A stretch of 7,313 bases of DNA from JBOGGX01 sp050744245 (lineage in GTDB: Bacteria > Actinomycetota > Acidimicrobiia > Acidimicrobiales > JBOGGX01). The notes beneath the pieces were generated by a model. It saw nothing but the letters and a program-made list of their open reading frames with translations, was not told the DNA's origin and did not search any database. Both the position numbers and the translations under genes were made by a program. Where the stretch lies: positions 1 to 7,313 of the forward strand of contig JBOGGX010000195.1 in the NCBI GenBank assembly GCA_050744245.1, in the 5' to 3' direction. Of the stretch, positions 1 to 6,445 are shown in pieces (within the stretch, counting starts at the first letter, position 1; each line of letters opens with the position of its first letter).

Positions 1-1691
1 GTGCCCGCGCCCGAGGCCTCGGGCTCGACCGCCTCGGCCCCCTCCGCGCCGTCTGCCGCCTCGGCCACGTCGGCCGCGTCGGCCGCGTCGGCGGCCTGGG
101 CCTTGGCCATCTCCCTGCGGGTGCGCCGCGGCGAGACGTAGGAGAAGTAGTCGGACAGCGGGCCGGCGGCCACGCCCACCAAAGCGACGCCCAGGGCGGG
201 GGCGTTGAGCTGATCGAGCAGGTCACCGGCGCGTTCGGCCTCGCCGGCGCTGGTGCGGCCCACCCGGCACACGACCACCACGGCATCGACCATCGTCGCC
301 AGTTCGCGGGTGAGGGCGGCGGACAGGATCGGTGCGGTGTCGATGATGACGACGTCGGCCAGTTGCCTGGCGTCGTCGATGAGCCGTTGCTCGGCGAGCA
401 GGCGACCGCCCGGCCGGCGGATGGCGAGCCCGGCGGTGACCACCTTGACTCCGGCCACCGAGGTGTCCCGGACGTAGTCGGTGAGCGGGCCGTGGTCGTC
501 GGAGGCGAGGACCTCGCTGATGCCGCGCCCGAGCTTGACGCCGAAGTGGCGGGCCACCCCCGAGCGCCACAGGTCGCAGCCGAGCACGAGCACGGAGCGG
601 CCGCTCTCGGCGTAGGCCACGGCCAGGTTGGCTGCGGTGGTGGTCTTGCCGTCACCCGCCCCGGCCGAGGTCACCATGACCACCGAGCGCTCGGGCATCT
701 TGTGCCCGTTGCCGAGGGCGTGGCGCGCACCCGACCGCGGCTCGGTCGCCCGCTCGATGTCGTCGCGCCTGCGGTACAGCATGATGGCGGTCCTGAGGGT
801 GCGGTACGCCTCGGCCTTCACCGAGTCTGGCTCGTCGGCCACGACCAGGTGCCGCCGGCGGGACGGCAGCGAGAAGAGCGGGATCTCGGCCAGCACCGGC
901 AGCCCGTAGTGGGCCTCGGTCGCCTGCCGGGTGCGGACCCTGGTGTCGGACCGGTCCAGGGCGATGGCGAGCCCGAAGCCGAGCACCAGGGCCACGATGC
1001 CGGCCAGCACCAGCCGCTGCTCCCGGCTCCGGGTGCCGGGGAGCCGTTCCTGCTCGACGCCGGTCGTGGCCTCCTGGATGGTCGTGTACTCGACCGGCGC
1101 CGTCTGGGTTTCGGTTCCCAGCAGGTCGCCCAACCGGCGGACCAGCACGTCGCGCCGGGCGATGAGCACCTCGACGTTCGGCGGGGCCGCGGCGATCTGG
1201 ACGTCGAGCGCCTCGACCTGGGCGATCACGTCGGCCGCCTCGGACTCGCGTGCCACCCTGGTCTCCTCGCGGCGCTGCGCGTCGATCTCGGTGAGGTACC
1301 CGCGCACCTCGTTGGCGAAGGCGTTGGCGATCGTCGCCGCCCGGGCCGGGTCCTTGTCGCTGGCGGTGATCGACACCGTGCCCAGGGCCCGGTCGGCCTC
1401 GGCGGTGACCTTGGCCGCGAGCTCGGCCGGTTCGCCCTCCCAATCGATGACCTCGGCCGCCCGCCTCGGCACCTCGCCCACCGTCGCCCACAGCGCCACC
1501 ACCTGCGGGTTGCCCGACGAATCGCCGCCCCGGCCCTCGCCGGTCTCGACCAGCAGCACGTGGGTGGCGTCGTAGCTGCGGTCGACCTCCTCGGGCGAGG
1601 TCAGGTACACGACCGCCAATGCCACGATCACCAGGGCGGCGATCAGCTTCCAACGTCGCCGGATGGTTTTCAGGTACTCGATCGAGGCCAT
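1..1691 (-). CDS. Wzz-like chain-length determinant fused to CpsD/BY-kinase-type ATPase (3' end outside window)
   Basis: The visible 563 residues have the two-part layout of actinobacterial polysaccharide co-polymerase/tyrosine autokinases, which control polymer length and export at the inner membrane. An N-terminal Wzz-like part has membrane segments at about 17-31 and 227-246, enclosing an extracytoplasmic region with a likely coiled coil (134-195). The cytoplasmic part has an EX2RX2R motif (E294, R297, R300), which drives BY-kinase oligomerisation in known members, then Walker A GAGDGKTT (344-351, K349) and Walker B VVIIDTAP (D451). The Walker A' motif reads VLVLGCDLWR, so the usual DxDxR is reduced to GxDxW. 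An extra loop of about 25 residues precedes the Walker A strand. After Y515 and Y518 the tail is Ala/Asp/Glu-rich with no tyrosine cluster up to the edge. The ATG directly follows the stop of the upstream dehydratase gene, indicating coupling. Family is confident; actual kinase activity is uncertain. Confidence 0.93.
   Translation of the reverse strand, partial: MASIEYLKTIRRRWKLIAALVIVALAVVYLTSPEEVDRSYDATHVLLVETGEGRGGDSSGNPQVVALWATVGEVPRRAAEVIDWEGEPAELAAKVTAEADRALGTVSITASDKDPARAATIANAFANEVRGYLTEIDAQRREETRVARESEAADVIAQVEALDVQIAAAPPNVEVLIARRDVLVRRLGDLLGTETQTAPVEYTTIQEATTGVEQERLPGTRSREQRLVLAGIVALVLGFGLAIALDRSDTRVRTRQATEAHYGLPVLAEIPLFSLPSRRRHLVVADEPDSVKAEAYRTLRTAIMLYRRRDDIERATEPRSGARHALGNGHKMPERSVVMVTSAGAGDGKTTTAANLAVAYAESGRSVLVLGCDLWRSGVARHFGVKLGRGISEVLASDDHGPLTDYVRDTSVAGVKVVTAGLAIRRPGGRLLAEQRLIDDARQLADVVIIDTAPILSAALTRELATMVDAVVVVCRVGRTSAGEAERAGDLLDQLNAPALGVALVGVAAGPLSDYFSYVSPRRTRREMAKAQAADAADAADVAEAADGAEGAEAVEPEASGAG
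60..95. repeat. Four tandem 9-bp units inside a coding tail
   Basis: The units begin at 60, 69, 78 and 87. Those at 69 and 78 are identical (gtcggccgc), the one at 87 differs at one base, and the one at 60 at two. Because the unit is 9 bp, copy-number change would keep the minus-strand frame. It encodes the Ala/Asp repeats (ADAADAADV) of the polysaccharide co-polymerase tail. It looks like slippage-grown low-complexity coding sequence, not a regulatory site. Confidence 0.75.
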
Positions 1692-3587
1692 TTACCTACT
1701 CTGCTCCATCGCCGGGACATCGAGGTGGTCGGGCAGGTCATCCCGCCCGTTGGTGAGGTCGGCCAGCACGCGGCCGGCGGCGTCGTCGCGGCCGTGGTCG
1801 GCCAGCCGGATGAGCTCGCCGACGCCGTCGAACAGCCGGTCGGCCGGCACCGCCAGCCGGCCCAGCCGCAGGATCGACGGGTGCGGGGTCGGGCTCGTGT
1901 GCTCCTCGGGATCGCGGAGATCCTCCGAGAGCTTCTCTCCCGGCCGGGTGCCGGTGAAGCGGATCGAGATCTCGCTGCCGACCAGGTGGCCCGAGAGCCG
2001 CACCATGCGCTCGGCCAACTCGAGGATGCTGACCGGCTCGCCCATGTCGAGCATGAAGATCTCGCCCCCGTCGGACAGCACGGCCGCCTGCAAGACGAGC
2101 TGCACCGCCTCGTGGACGCTCATGAAGAACCGGTTCATGCGCGGATCGGTGACCGTGACCGGACCGCCGTTGGCGATCTGGAGGGCGAAGGTGGGGATCA
2201 CGCTGCCCCGGCTGCCGACGACGTTGCCGAACCGCACGGCGCACCAGCGGGCGCCGGGCGGGGCGCTGAGCAGCGTGAGTTGTTCGCCCAGCCACTTCGA
2301 GCGGCCGAGCACGTTCTCGGGCCTGACCGCCTTGTCCGACGAGATGAACACGAGCTGGTCGACCTCGTGGGTGGCGGCCGCGTCGACCACGTTGAGCGTG
2401 CCGAGCACGTTGGTCCTGACCGCCTCGACGACATGCGACTCGAGCAGCGGCACGTGCTTGAGGGCGGCGGAGTGGAAGACGAGCTCGGGGCGCACCGACT
2501 CGAACAGGCTGAACAGCCGCCCCCGCTCACGGATGTCGGCCAACGCCTGCTCGGCCCCCGAGGCCGGACCGAGGCGGGCCACGGCGTCGTGCAGGTGGGT
2601 CTCGTCGTGGTCGAGCAGCACCAGTCTCGACGGCTCGAACGCGGCGAGCTGGGCCGCGATCTCGGCGCCGATGGAGCCTCCGGCCCCGGTGACGAGCACC
2701 CGGCGGCCGGCGACCGACTCCCGGATGGCGTCGAGATCGGTGGTGACCTGCTGGCGCCCGAGGAGGTCCTCGATCCTCAGGTCGCGGGCGTCGCGGACCG
2801 ATGGGCGGCCGTGGATCAGTTCCCGGACCGGCGGGAGCACCTTCAGGGGCACCTTGGCCAGCTCGGCGCCCCGCATGACCTCGCGCATGAGCTGTTGATC
2901 CGCGCTCGGGACGGCGACGAGCACCTCGTCGGCGTGGTAGCGCTCGACGACCCGATCGAGGGTGGCGATGTGACCGACCACCGGCACACCGAGCAGCGAT
3001 CGTCCCTGTTTGCGGACATCGTCGTCGATGACGACCACCGGGGTGAGGCCGGTGTCGGTCGACCGCTTCATCTCCCGGACGATGGCGGCCCCGGCCGAGC
3101 CGGCGCCGACCACCGCCACCCGGCTGGCCGACCGGTCGATCTTGCGCCGCCAGCTGAAGAGCCGGTGTTGGAACCGGACCAGCCCGATGAACATGGTGGC
3201 GACGATGGCGCCGAACAGCGCCACCGACCGCGGCACCGGGAACTCCCGCATCGGGTTGACCATGAAGATCACCGCGCCGGCGGTGAGCCCGGCGAACACC
3301 ACCCGTCGGGCCTCGGCGACGCTGGCGTGCCGCCAGATCTGCCCGTACAGCCCCCACACCAGGTTGGCCAGCAGGTGGATGGCGACCACGACGGGCACGA
3401 ACTCGAACATCCGCTCGGAGTAGGTCGGCGGGATGTGGCCCTCGAAGCGGATGGCGAGCAGCGCGACGAACGACGCCGTCACCATCATGCCGTCGATGAT
3501 GGCGATGGGCAGGTCGACCCGGATGCGCGCCAGACACTTGATCCACAGTCGACGCCGGGCGGTGGCGAACGACGACGTACCCCCCAC
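1692..3587 (-). CDS. Membrane-bound NDP-sugar 4,6-dehydratase/epimerase, CapD/WbpM/PglF family
   Basis: Characterised relatives convert UDP-GlcNAc or similar NDP-sugars to 4-keto-6-deoxy intermediates for surface glycans. From the GTG at 3587 the protein has 631 residues, normal for the long form of the family. Four predicted membrane helices (about 27-47, 62-82, 95-111, 121-138) precede a first Rossmann domain with GAGSAG (161-166). An extended SDR domain follows, with TGAGGSIG (300-307), the active-site segment SSDKAVRPENVLGRSK (416-431) and TRPGEKL (547-553). Aligned on SDK, L427 sits where PglF has catalytic Met405 and ordinary SDRs have Tyr. The start is uncertain: in-frame GTGs at 3587, 3620 and 3638 are possible. 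I chose 3587 because it leaves about 23 residues before the conserved DLP at helix 1, but its purine-rich GGGAAGGGA is very close to the start. The gene abuts the co-polymerase gene with no spacer, placing it in a polysaccharide operon. Confidence 0.94.
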   Translation of the reverse strand: MGGTSSFATARRRLWIKCLARIRVDLPIAIIDGMMVTASFVALLAIRFEGHIPPTYSERMFEFVPVVVAIHLLANLVWGLYGQIWRHASVAEARRVVFAGLTAGAVIFMVNPMREFPVPRSVALFGAIVATMFIGLVRFQHRLFSWRRKIDRSASRVAVVGAGSAGAAIVREMKRSTDTGLTPVVVIDDDVRKQGRSLLGVPVVGHIATLDRVVERYHADEVLVAVPSADQQLMREVMRGAELAKVPLKVLPPVRELIHGRPSVRDARDLRIEDLLGRQQVTTDLDAIRESVAGRRVLVTGAGGSIGAEIAAQLAAFEPSRLVLLDHDETHLHDAVARLGPASGAEQALADIRERGRLFSLFESVRPELVFHSAALKHVPLLESHVVEAVRTNVLGTLNVVDAAATHEVDQLVFISSDKAVRPENVLGRSKWLGEQLTLLSAPPGARWCAVRFGNVVGSRGSVIPTFALQIANGGPVTVTDPRMNRFFMSVHEAVQLVLQAAVLSDGGEIFMLDMGEPVSILELAERMVRLSGHLVGSEISIRFTGTRPGEKLSEDLRDPEEHTSPTPHPSILRLGRLAVPADRLFDGVGELIRLADHGRDDAAGRVLADLTNGRDDLPDHLDVPAMEQSR

Positions 3588-3614
3588 GTCCCTTCCCGTG
3601 AGCTGCCAGAAACC
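3588..3614 (-). other. Short sugar-transferase-like motif GFWQLTGRD upstream of the dehydratase start
   Basis: Read in the dehydratase frame, this segment encodes GFWQLTGRD. It resembles the conserved TGLWQVSGRS motif near the C-terminus of bacterial initiating sugar transferases (WcaJ/PglC-type), whose genes often neighbour CapD-like genes. Flanking residues do not continue the similarity convincingly. It may be a gene remnant, part of a longer N-terminus of the dehydratase (if 3620 is the true start), or chance. Confidence 0.25.
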
Positions 3615-3663
3615 CGCCACGTCCGCCCGACCCTTCACGTCACGCCAACAACCGCCAACGCGG

Positions 3664-3692
3664 ATCGTAGTCGACAGAGGTTGGACCGGGAA
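3664..3692 (-). promoter_or_regulatory. Possible sigma-70-type promoter for the dehydratase gene
   Basis: On the minus strand a TACGAT hexamer (3669-3664) fits the actinobacterial -10 pattern TAnnnT. TTCCCG (3692-3687), a poor -35 match, lies 17 bp upstream. Transcription would start near 3657, giving a leader of about 20 to 70 bases depending on which GTG is used. This is a pattern match only. Confidence 0.2.
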
Positions 3693-3723
3693 GGGTGAAA
3701 TCGCAGGTGACGCAGGCGAATGG

Positions 3724-4055
3724 TCAGCAGACGGAGCGTATGGAATTGGGCCCGGACGGGGTGACCGCGGCCGCGATCGCCAGCCGCGGCATCCTGGCTC
3801 GCTCGGCCGGGTTGAGGTGGGGGTCACCGGCTCGAACGTCGGCCACCGCGGGCAGCCATGGGCGATGTCGGGACCATTGGCGTCGAACACCTCGGGCACC
3901 GGGAAGCCCTGGGCGCTCACGTGCCGCATGACCGCGGCCTCGCGCTCCAGCGAACGACCGTTGCGCGCCCGGCGCAGCACCCGGTCGCGCCCGACGGCCA
4001 GGATGTCGCAGTCGCGGCCGCCTGCCAACCTCGGGCCGGGCGCGTCGGTCATCAT
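3724..4055 (-). pseudogene. Internally deleted, frameshifted APH-family phosphotransferase
   Basis: From ATG 4055 (or 4052) the minus strand encodes an N-terminus typical of actinobacterial APH-fold phosphotransferases. It has a GRDCDILAVGRDRVLRR nucleotide-loop region, SLEREAAVMRHV, and PVPEVFDANGPDI ending near 3864. Family members continue with a VMERV-like hinge strand, the HxDxxxxN catalytic loop and a metal-binding Asp. None of these is present. Two bases out of frame from about 3864, the strand instead encodes VADVRAGDPHLNPAERARM and so on, matching the C-terminal RADPNLTPAE-type helix of the same family, and stops at 3724-3726. The two ends in the right order and strand, with the core absent, indicate an internal deletion of roughly 130-150 codons (estimated from family length). 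No Shine-Dalgarno sequence precedes the ATG: the complementary strand there carries purine-rich sequence upstream of the divergent lipoprotein gene. The product cannot be an active kinase. Recognition is from motif memory, without a search. Confidence 0.75.
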
Positions 4056-4068
4056 GGAGGAGGAGCGT

Positions 4069-4073
4069 AGGAG
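4069..4073 (+). promoter_or_regulatory. Ribosome binding site of the lipoprotein gene
   Basis: AGGAG lies 9 bases before the ATG at 4083, and further GGAGGAGGAG sequence sits just upstream at 4056-4065. This supports the chosen start, which is also the one giving a complete lipoprotein signal peptide. Confidence 0.6.
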
Positions 4074-4082
4074 CACGAGACG

Positions 4083-5354
4083 ATGCCGCCCGCCCGCCTG
4101 GTCTGGTTGGTCGCCCTCGCCGGTGCCCTCACGGTGGCCGCCTGCGGCCCGGGGGCCACGCCGTCGGATGACGCGGCCGACACCACCGTCGCGGCTTCGA
4201 CCACCGCCGTCGAGGCGGCCGCGGGTCTGCCCGTGCTGCGCCCGGCGAGCGGTGACCTCGGGGCCCGGGCCATCACCGCCGGAGTGGTCAGCGTGCCCGG
4301 TGGGTTCCTGGCGATCGGCGAGCGGCTGGCCGACGACGTCGGCGGCGGCGACGTCCAGTCCGTGACCACGTTCTGGCGGTCGGCCGACGGCCGGAGCTGG
4401 ACGATGGCCGACGCCGATCCCGCGATCTGGGGCGACTGGACGGCCGACCGCGTGGCCCAGGGCCCGGCCGGCATCGTGGTCCTGGCCGGCGGCGACCGCG
4501 GCCGGGCCCTCCTCACGTCGGCCGACGGCGAGACCTGGACCGCCACCGAGGTCACGGCCGGCGCTCTCGGGCTGCCGGCCGACACGTACCCCGGTGCCTT
4601 CCCGGTGAACGACGTGGCCGCGATCGACGGCGGCTTCCTCGCCCTCGGCCAGCTCGTCGGCGGCGGAGGCGGCGTCGACGTCGACGTCGAACCCCTGCTG
4701 CTGTTCTCGTCCGACGGTGTGACGTGGCGGCGGGCCACCGGTCCGGCCCTGGCGCCGACGAGCGTTCCGCCCGAGTACATCGCCGGTCGGGCCGCGCTCG
4801 ACGGCACCACCTACCTCTTCGTGACCGCCGACCAGGGCGCCGCGGTCAGCGTGTGGAGCTCGACCGACGCCGTCACCTGGGCGCCGGTGGGCGGTCCCGA
4901 GTTGTTCGGCGGCGTCGATCAACCGGTGCTGGCGGCGGCCACGAGCTTCAACGGACGGCTGGTGGCGGCGGGCCACGATGACGCCTCGGGCGCCGCCGCA
5001 GTCTGGACCTCCGACGACGGCCGGCGCTGGACCCTGGCGTCCGGCGACGGGCTCGAGGGGCCGGGGCGCTCGTCCCCCGAGCTCTTCGCGCCGGTCGAGG
5101 GCGCCCTCCTGATGATCGGGACGAGCGAGCCGGGATCCGACGGCGTCGTCACCGGCGTGGTGTGGACGTCACCCGACGGCGAGGCGTGGCGGCGGGCCCG
5201 GCCCGACGAGGCCCCGATCACCGGCCGGGTCGATGTCGTCGGCGCCGCGTCGGCCGGGGTCGACGTGGCCGTCGTCGGCTCGCAGTACCCCGGCGCCGTC
5301 GACCTGGCCACGGTTCAGATGAGCGCGTGGTGGGTCGAGGAGATCGAGGGCTGA
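4083..5354 (+). CDS. Secreted lipoprotein with six Asp-box (BNR-like) repeats
   Basis: The 423-residue product starts with a short charged segment, a hydrophobic core and the lipobox VAAC, with lipidation expected at C21. It should be anchored on the outer face of the membrane. A Ser/Thr/Ala/Asp-rich linker (22-48) follows. The rest contains six S-x-D-(G)-x-x-W Asp-box motifs beginning at S100, S146, S209, S260, S310 and S363, spaced 46-63 residues apart. The fourth has Ala for the usual Gly. Each follows a strand such as VWTS and is preceded by a GGFLAIG- or GRLVAAG-like strand, the pattern of BNR/sialidase-type beta-propellers. I see no catalytic residues of a sialidase (no Arg triad or FRIP motif), so an enzymatic role is unsupported. 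Binding or scaffolding is more likely. The gene lies 24 bases upstream of the EEP-family gene and is probably co-transcribed with it. The substrate or partner is unknown. Confidence 0.9.
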   Translation: MPPARLVWLVALAGALTVAACGPGATPSDDAADTTVAASTTAVEAAAGLPVLRPASGDLGARAITAGVVSVPGGFLAIGERLADDVGGGDVQSVTTFWRSADGRSWTMADADPAIWGDWTADRVAQGPAGIVVLAGGDRGRALLTSADGETWTATEVTAGALGLPADTYPGAFPVNDVAAIDGGFLALGQLVGGGGGVDVDVEPLLLFSSDGVTWRRATGPALAPTSVPPEYIAGRAALDGTTYLFVTADQGAAVSVWSSTDAVTWAPVGGPELFGGVDQPVLAAATSFNGRLVAAGHDDASGAAAVWTSDDGRRWTLASGDGLEGPGRSSPELFAPVEGALLMIGTSEPGSDGVVTGVVWTSPDGEAWRRARPDEAPITGRVDVVGAASAGVDVAVVGSQYPGAVDLATVQMSAWWVEEIEG

Positions 5355-5366
5355 CCACCGGCAGCC

Positions 5367-5376
5367 GGAGGTGATC
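5367..5376 (+). promoter_or_regulatory. Near-ideal Shine-Dalgarno sequence fixing a GTG start
   Basis: GGAGGTGATC is a 10-base match to the complement of the conserved 16S rRNA 3' tail. Its GGAGG core ends 7 bases before the GTG at 5379. This fixes the start of the EEP-family gene and suggests strong initiation independent of the upstream lipoprotein gene. Confidence 0.85.
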
Positions 5377-5378
5377 CC

Positions 5379-6443
5379 GTGGGCGACCTGAGGGTCGCGT
5401 GGTGGAACCTGGAGAACCTGTTCGACACCGATGACGACCCGATGTCGGCCGACTTCGAGTTCACCCGGGCCGAGGGCTGGACGCCCGAGCTGCTGGCCGC
5501 CAAGATCGCCAACCTCGCCGCGGTGATCAACCAGCTCCACGCCGACGCCGGCCCCGAGCTGCTCGGCGTGGCCGAGGTCGAGGGCGACGACGTGTTCGCC
5601 GATCTGCTCGCGGCCACCGGCAACTCCAACCTCGAGGTGGTGCGGGACGATGCCGGCACGTCCGACCTCCGCGGCATCGATGTGTCGATCGCCTTCGACA
5701 ACCGCAAGCTGGCCGTCGTCGAGGCCCGCAGCCACACCGTCTATCTGCGCTACGCCACGCGCGACATCTTCGAGGTCGTGTTCGCCCTGACCGACACCGG
5801 TCGACGGCTCGTCGTCATCGCCAGCCACTGGCCTTCTCGCCGGCTCGGGCAACTGGAGTCGCAACCGACGCGCATCACGGTCGCCGAGAACATCGCCTTT
5901 CTGGTGCGCGACCACGTCCGGTTCTCGTCGACCGACTACCTCGAGCGGCGCGCTCAGGGCGATCTCGCCGCCGTGCGGGAGCGGTTCGACACCCCGGTCC
6001 TGATCATGGGTGACTTCAACGACGAACCGTCCGACCGCAGCGTCGTCCACCATCTCCAGGCGTCGAGCGAGCTCGATCGGGTCGTCGGGCCCACCAACGA
6101 CATCGACCGGTTCGTCGACGAGGTCGCCGACTACCGCAACGGCGACAACTGGCTCTACAACCCAATGTGGAAGTTCCTCCCCCAGGAGAACACGGGCACG
6201 TTCTTCCTGGCGTCGACATCCAGCGGGGAGCGTTTCGCCAACCGCTACCAGGTGCTCGACCAGCTGGTCGCGTCGCGTGGGCTCCTGATCGGCGACGGAC
6301 CTCGGCTCGACGTCGACAGCGTGGCCATCCACCGCACGCCGAGCGTCGCCACGCCCAGCTTCCGCCCTCGCCCGTTCAACCGCAGTACCGGGAAGGGCAC
6401 CTCCGACCACCTGCCCCTCACGGCCACGATCCGTTGGCCGTAG
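5379..6443 (+). CDS. Endonuclease/exonuclease/phosphatase (EEP) family protein
   Basis: The 354-residue protein carries the ordered motifs of the EEP fold, whose members hydrolyse phosphodiester or phosphomonoester bonds with a divalent metal. These are WNLENLFD (N10), GVAEVEG (metal-ligand E66), RGIDVSIAF (D101), ASHWPSR (H150), GDFNDEPSD (D212, N214), YQVLDQ (D294) and TSDHLPL (D343-H344). All expected catalytic positions appear intact, so it should be active. The opening WNLENLFDTDDD and GDFNDEPSD style matches the bacterial ENLFD subgroup, whose substrates are mostly unassigned; nucleic acid and small phosphoesters are both possible. There is no signal peptide or membrane segment from the GTG start, so a cytoplasmic location is predicted, in contrast to the lipoprotein encoded just upstream. 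Its stop lies 2 bases from that of the convergent membrane-protein gene, leaving no room for a separate terminator. Confidence 0.93.
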   Translation: MGDLRVAWWNLENLFDTDDDPMSADFEFTRAEGWTPELLAAKIANLAAVINQLHADAGPELLGVAEVEGDDVFADLLAATGNSNLEVVRDDAGTSDLRGIDVSIAFDNRKLAVVEARSHTVYLRYATRDIFEVVFALTDTGRRLVVIASHWPSRRLGQLESQPTRITVAENIAFLVRDHVRFSSTDYLERRAQGDLAAVRERFDTPVLIMGDFNDEPSDRSVVHHLQASSELDRVVGPTNDIDRFVDEVADYRNGDNWLYNPMWKFLPQENTGTFFLASTSSGERFANRYQVLDQLVASRGLLIGDGPRLDVDSVAIHRTPSVATPSFRPRPFNRSTGKGTSDHLPLTATIRWP

Positions 6444-6445
6444 CT

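Noticed and set aside
363..3698. Very long plus-strand open frame (about 1111 codons) opposite the two polysaccharide genes
   Set aside because: Its translation is low-complexity, rich in His, Gly, Arg and Asp, with no domain. The opposite strand carries two well-recognised proteins. It is a high-GC antisense artefact.
3588..4976. Upstream extension of the dehydratase frame to a start at 4976
   Set aside because: The extension is antisense to the lipoprotein gene and then passes through the phosphotransferase remnant. Family length and the first membrane helix place the true start near 3587-3638.
4083..5354. Calling the Asp-box lipoprotein a sialidase or glycoside hydrolase
   Set aside because: Only the structural Asp-box repeats are visible. 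The arginine triad and other sialidase catalytic residues are not.
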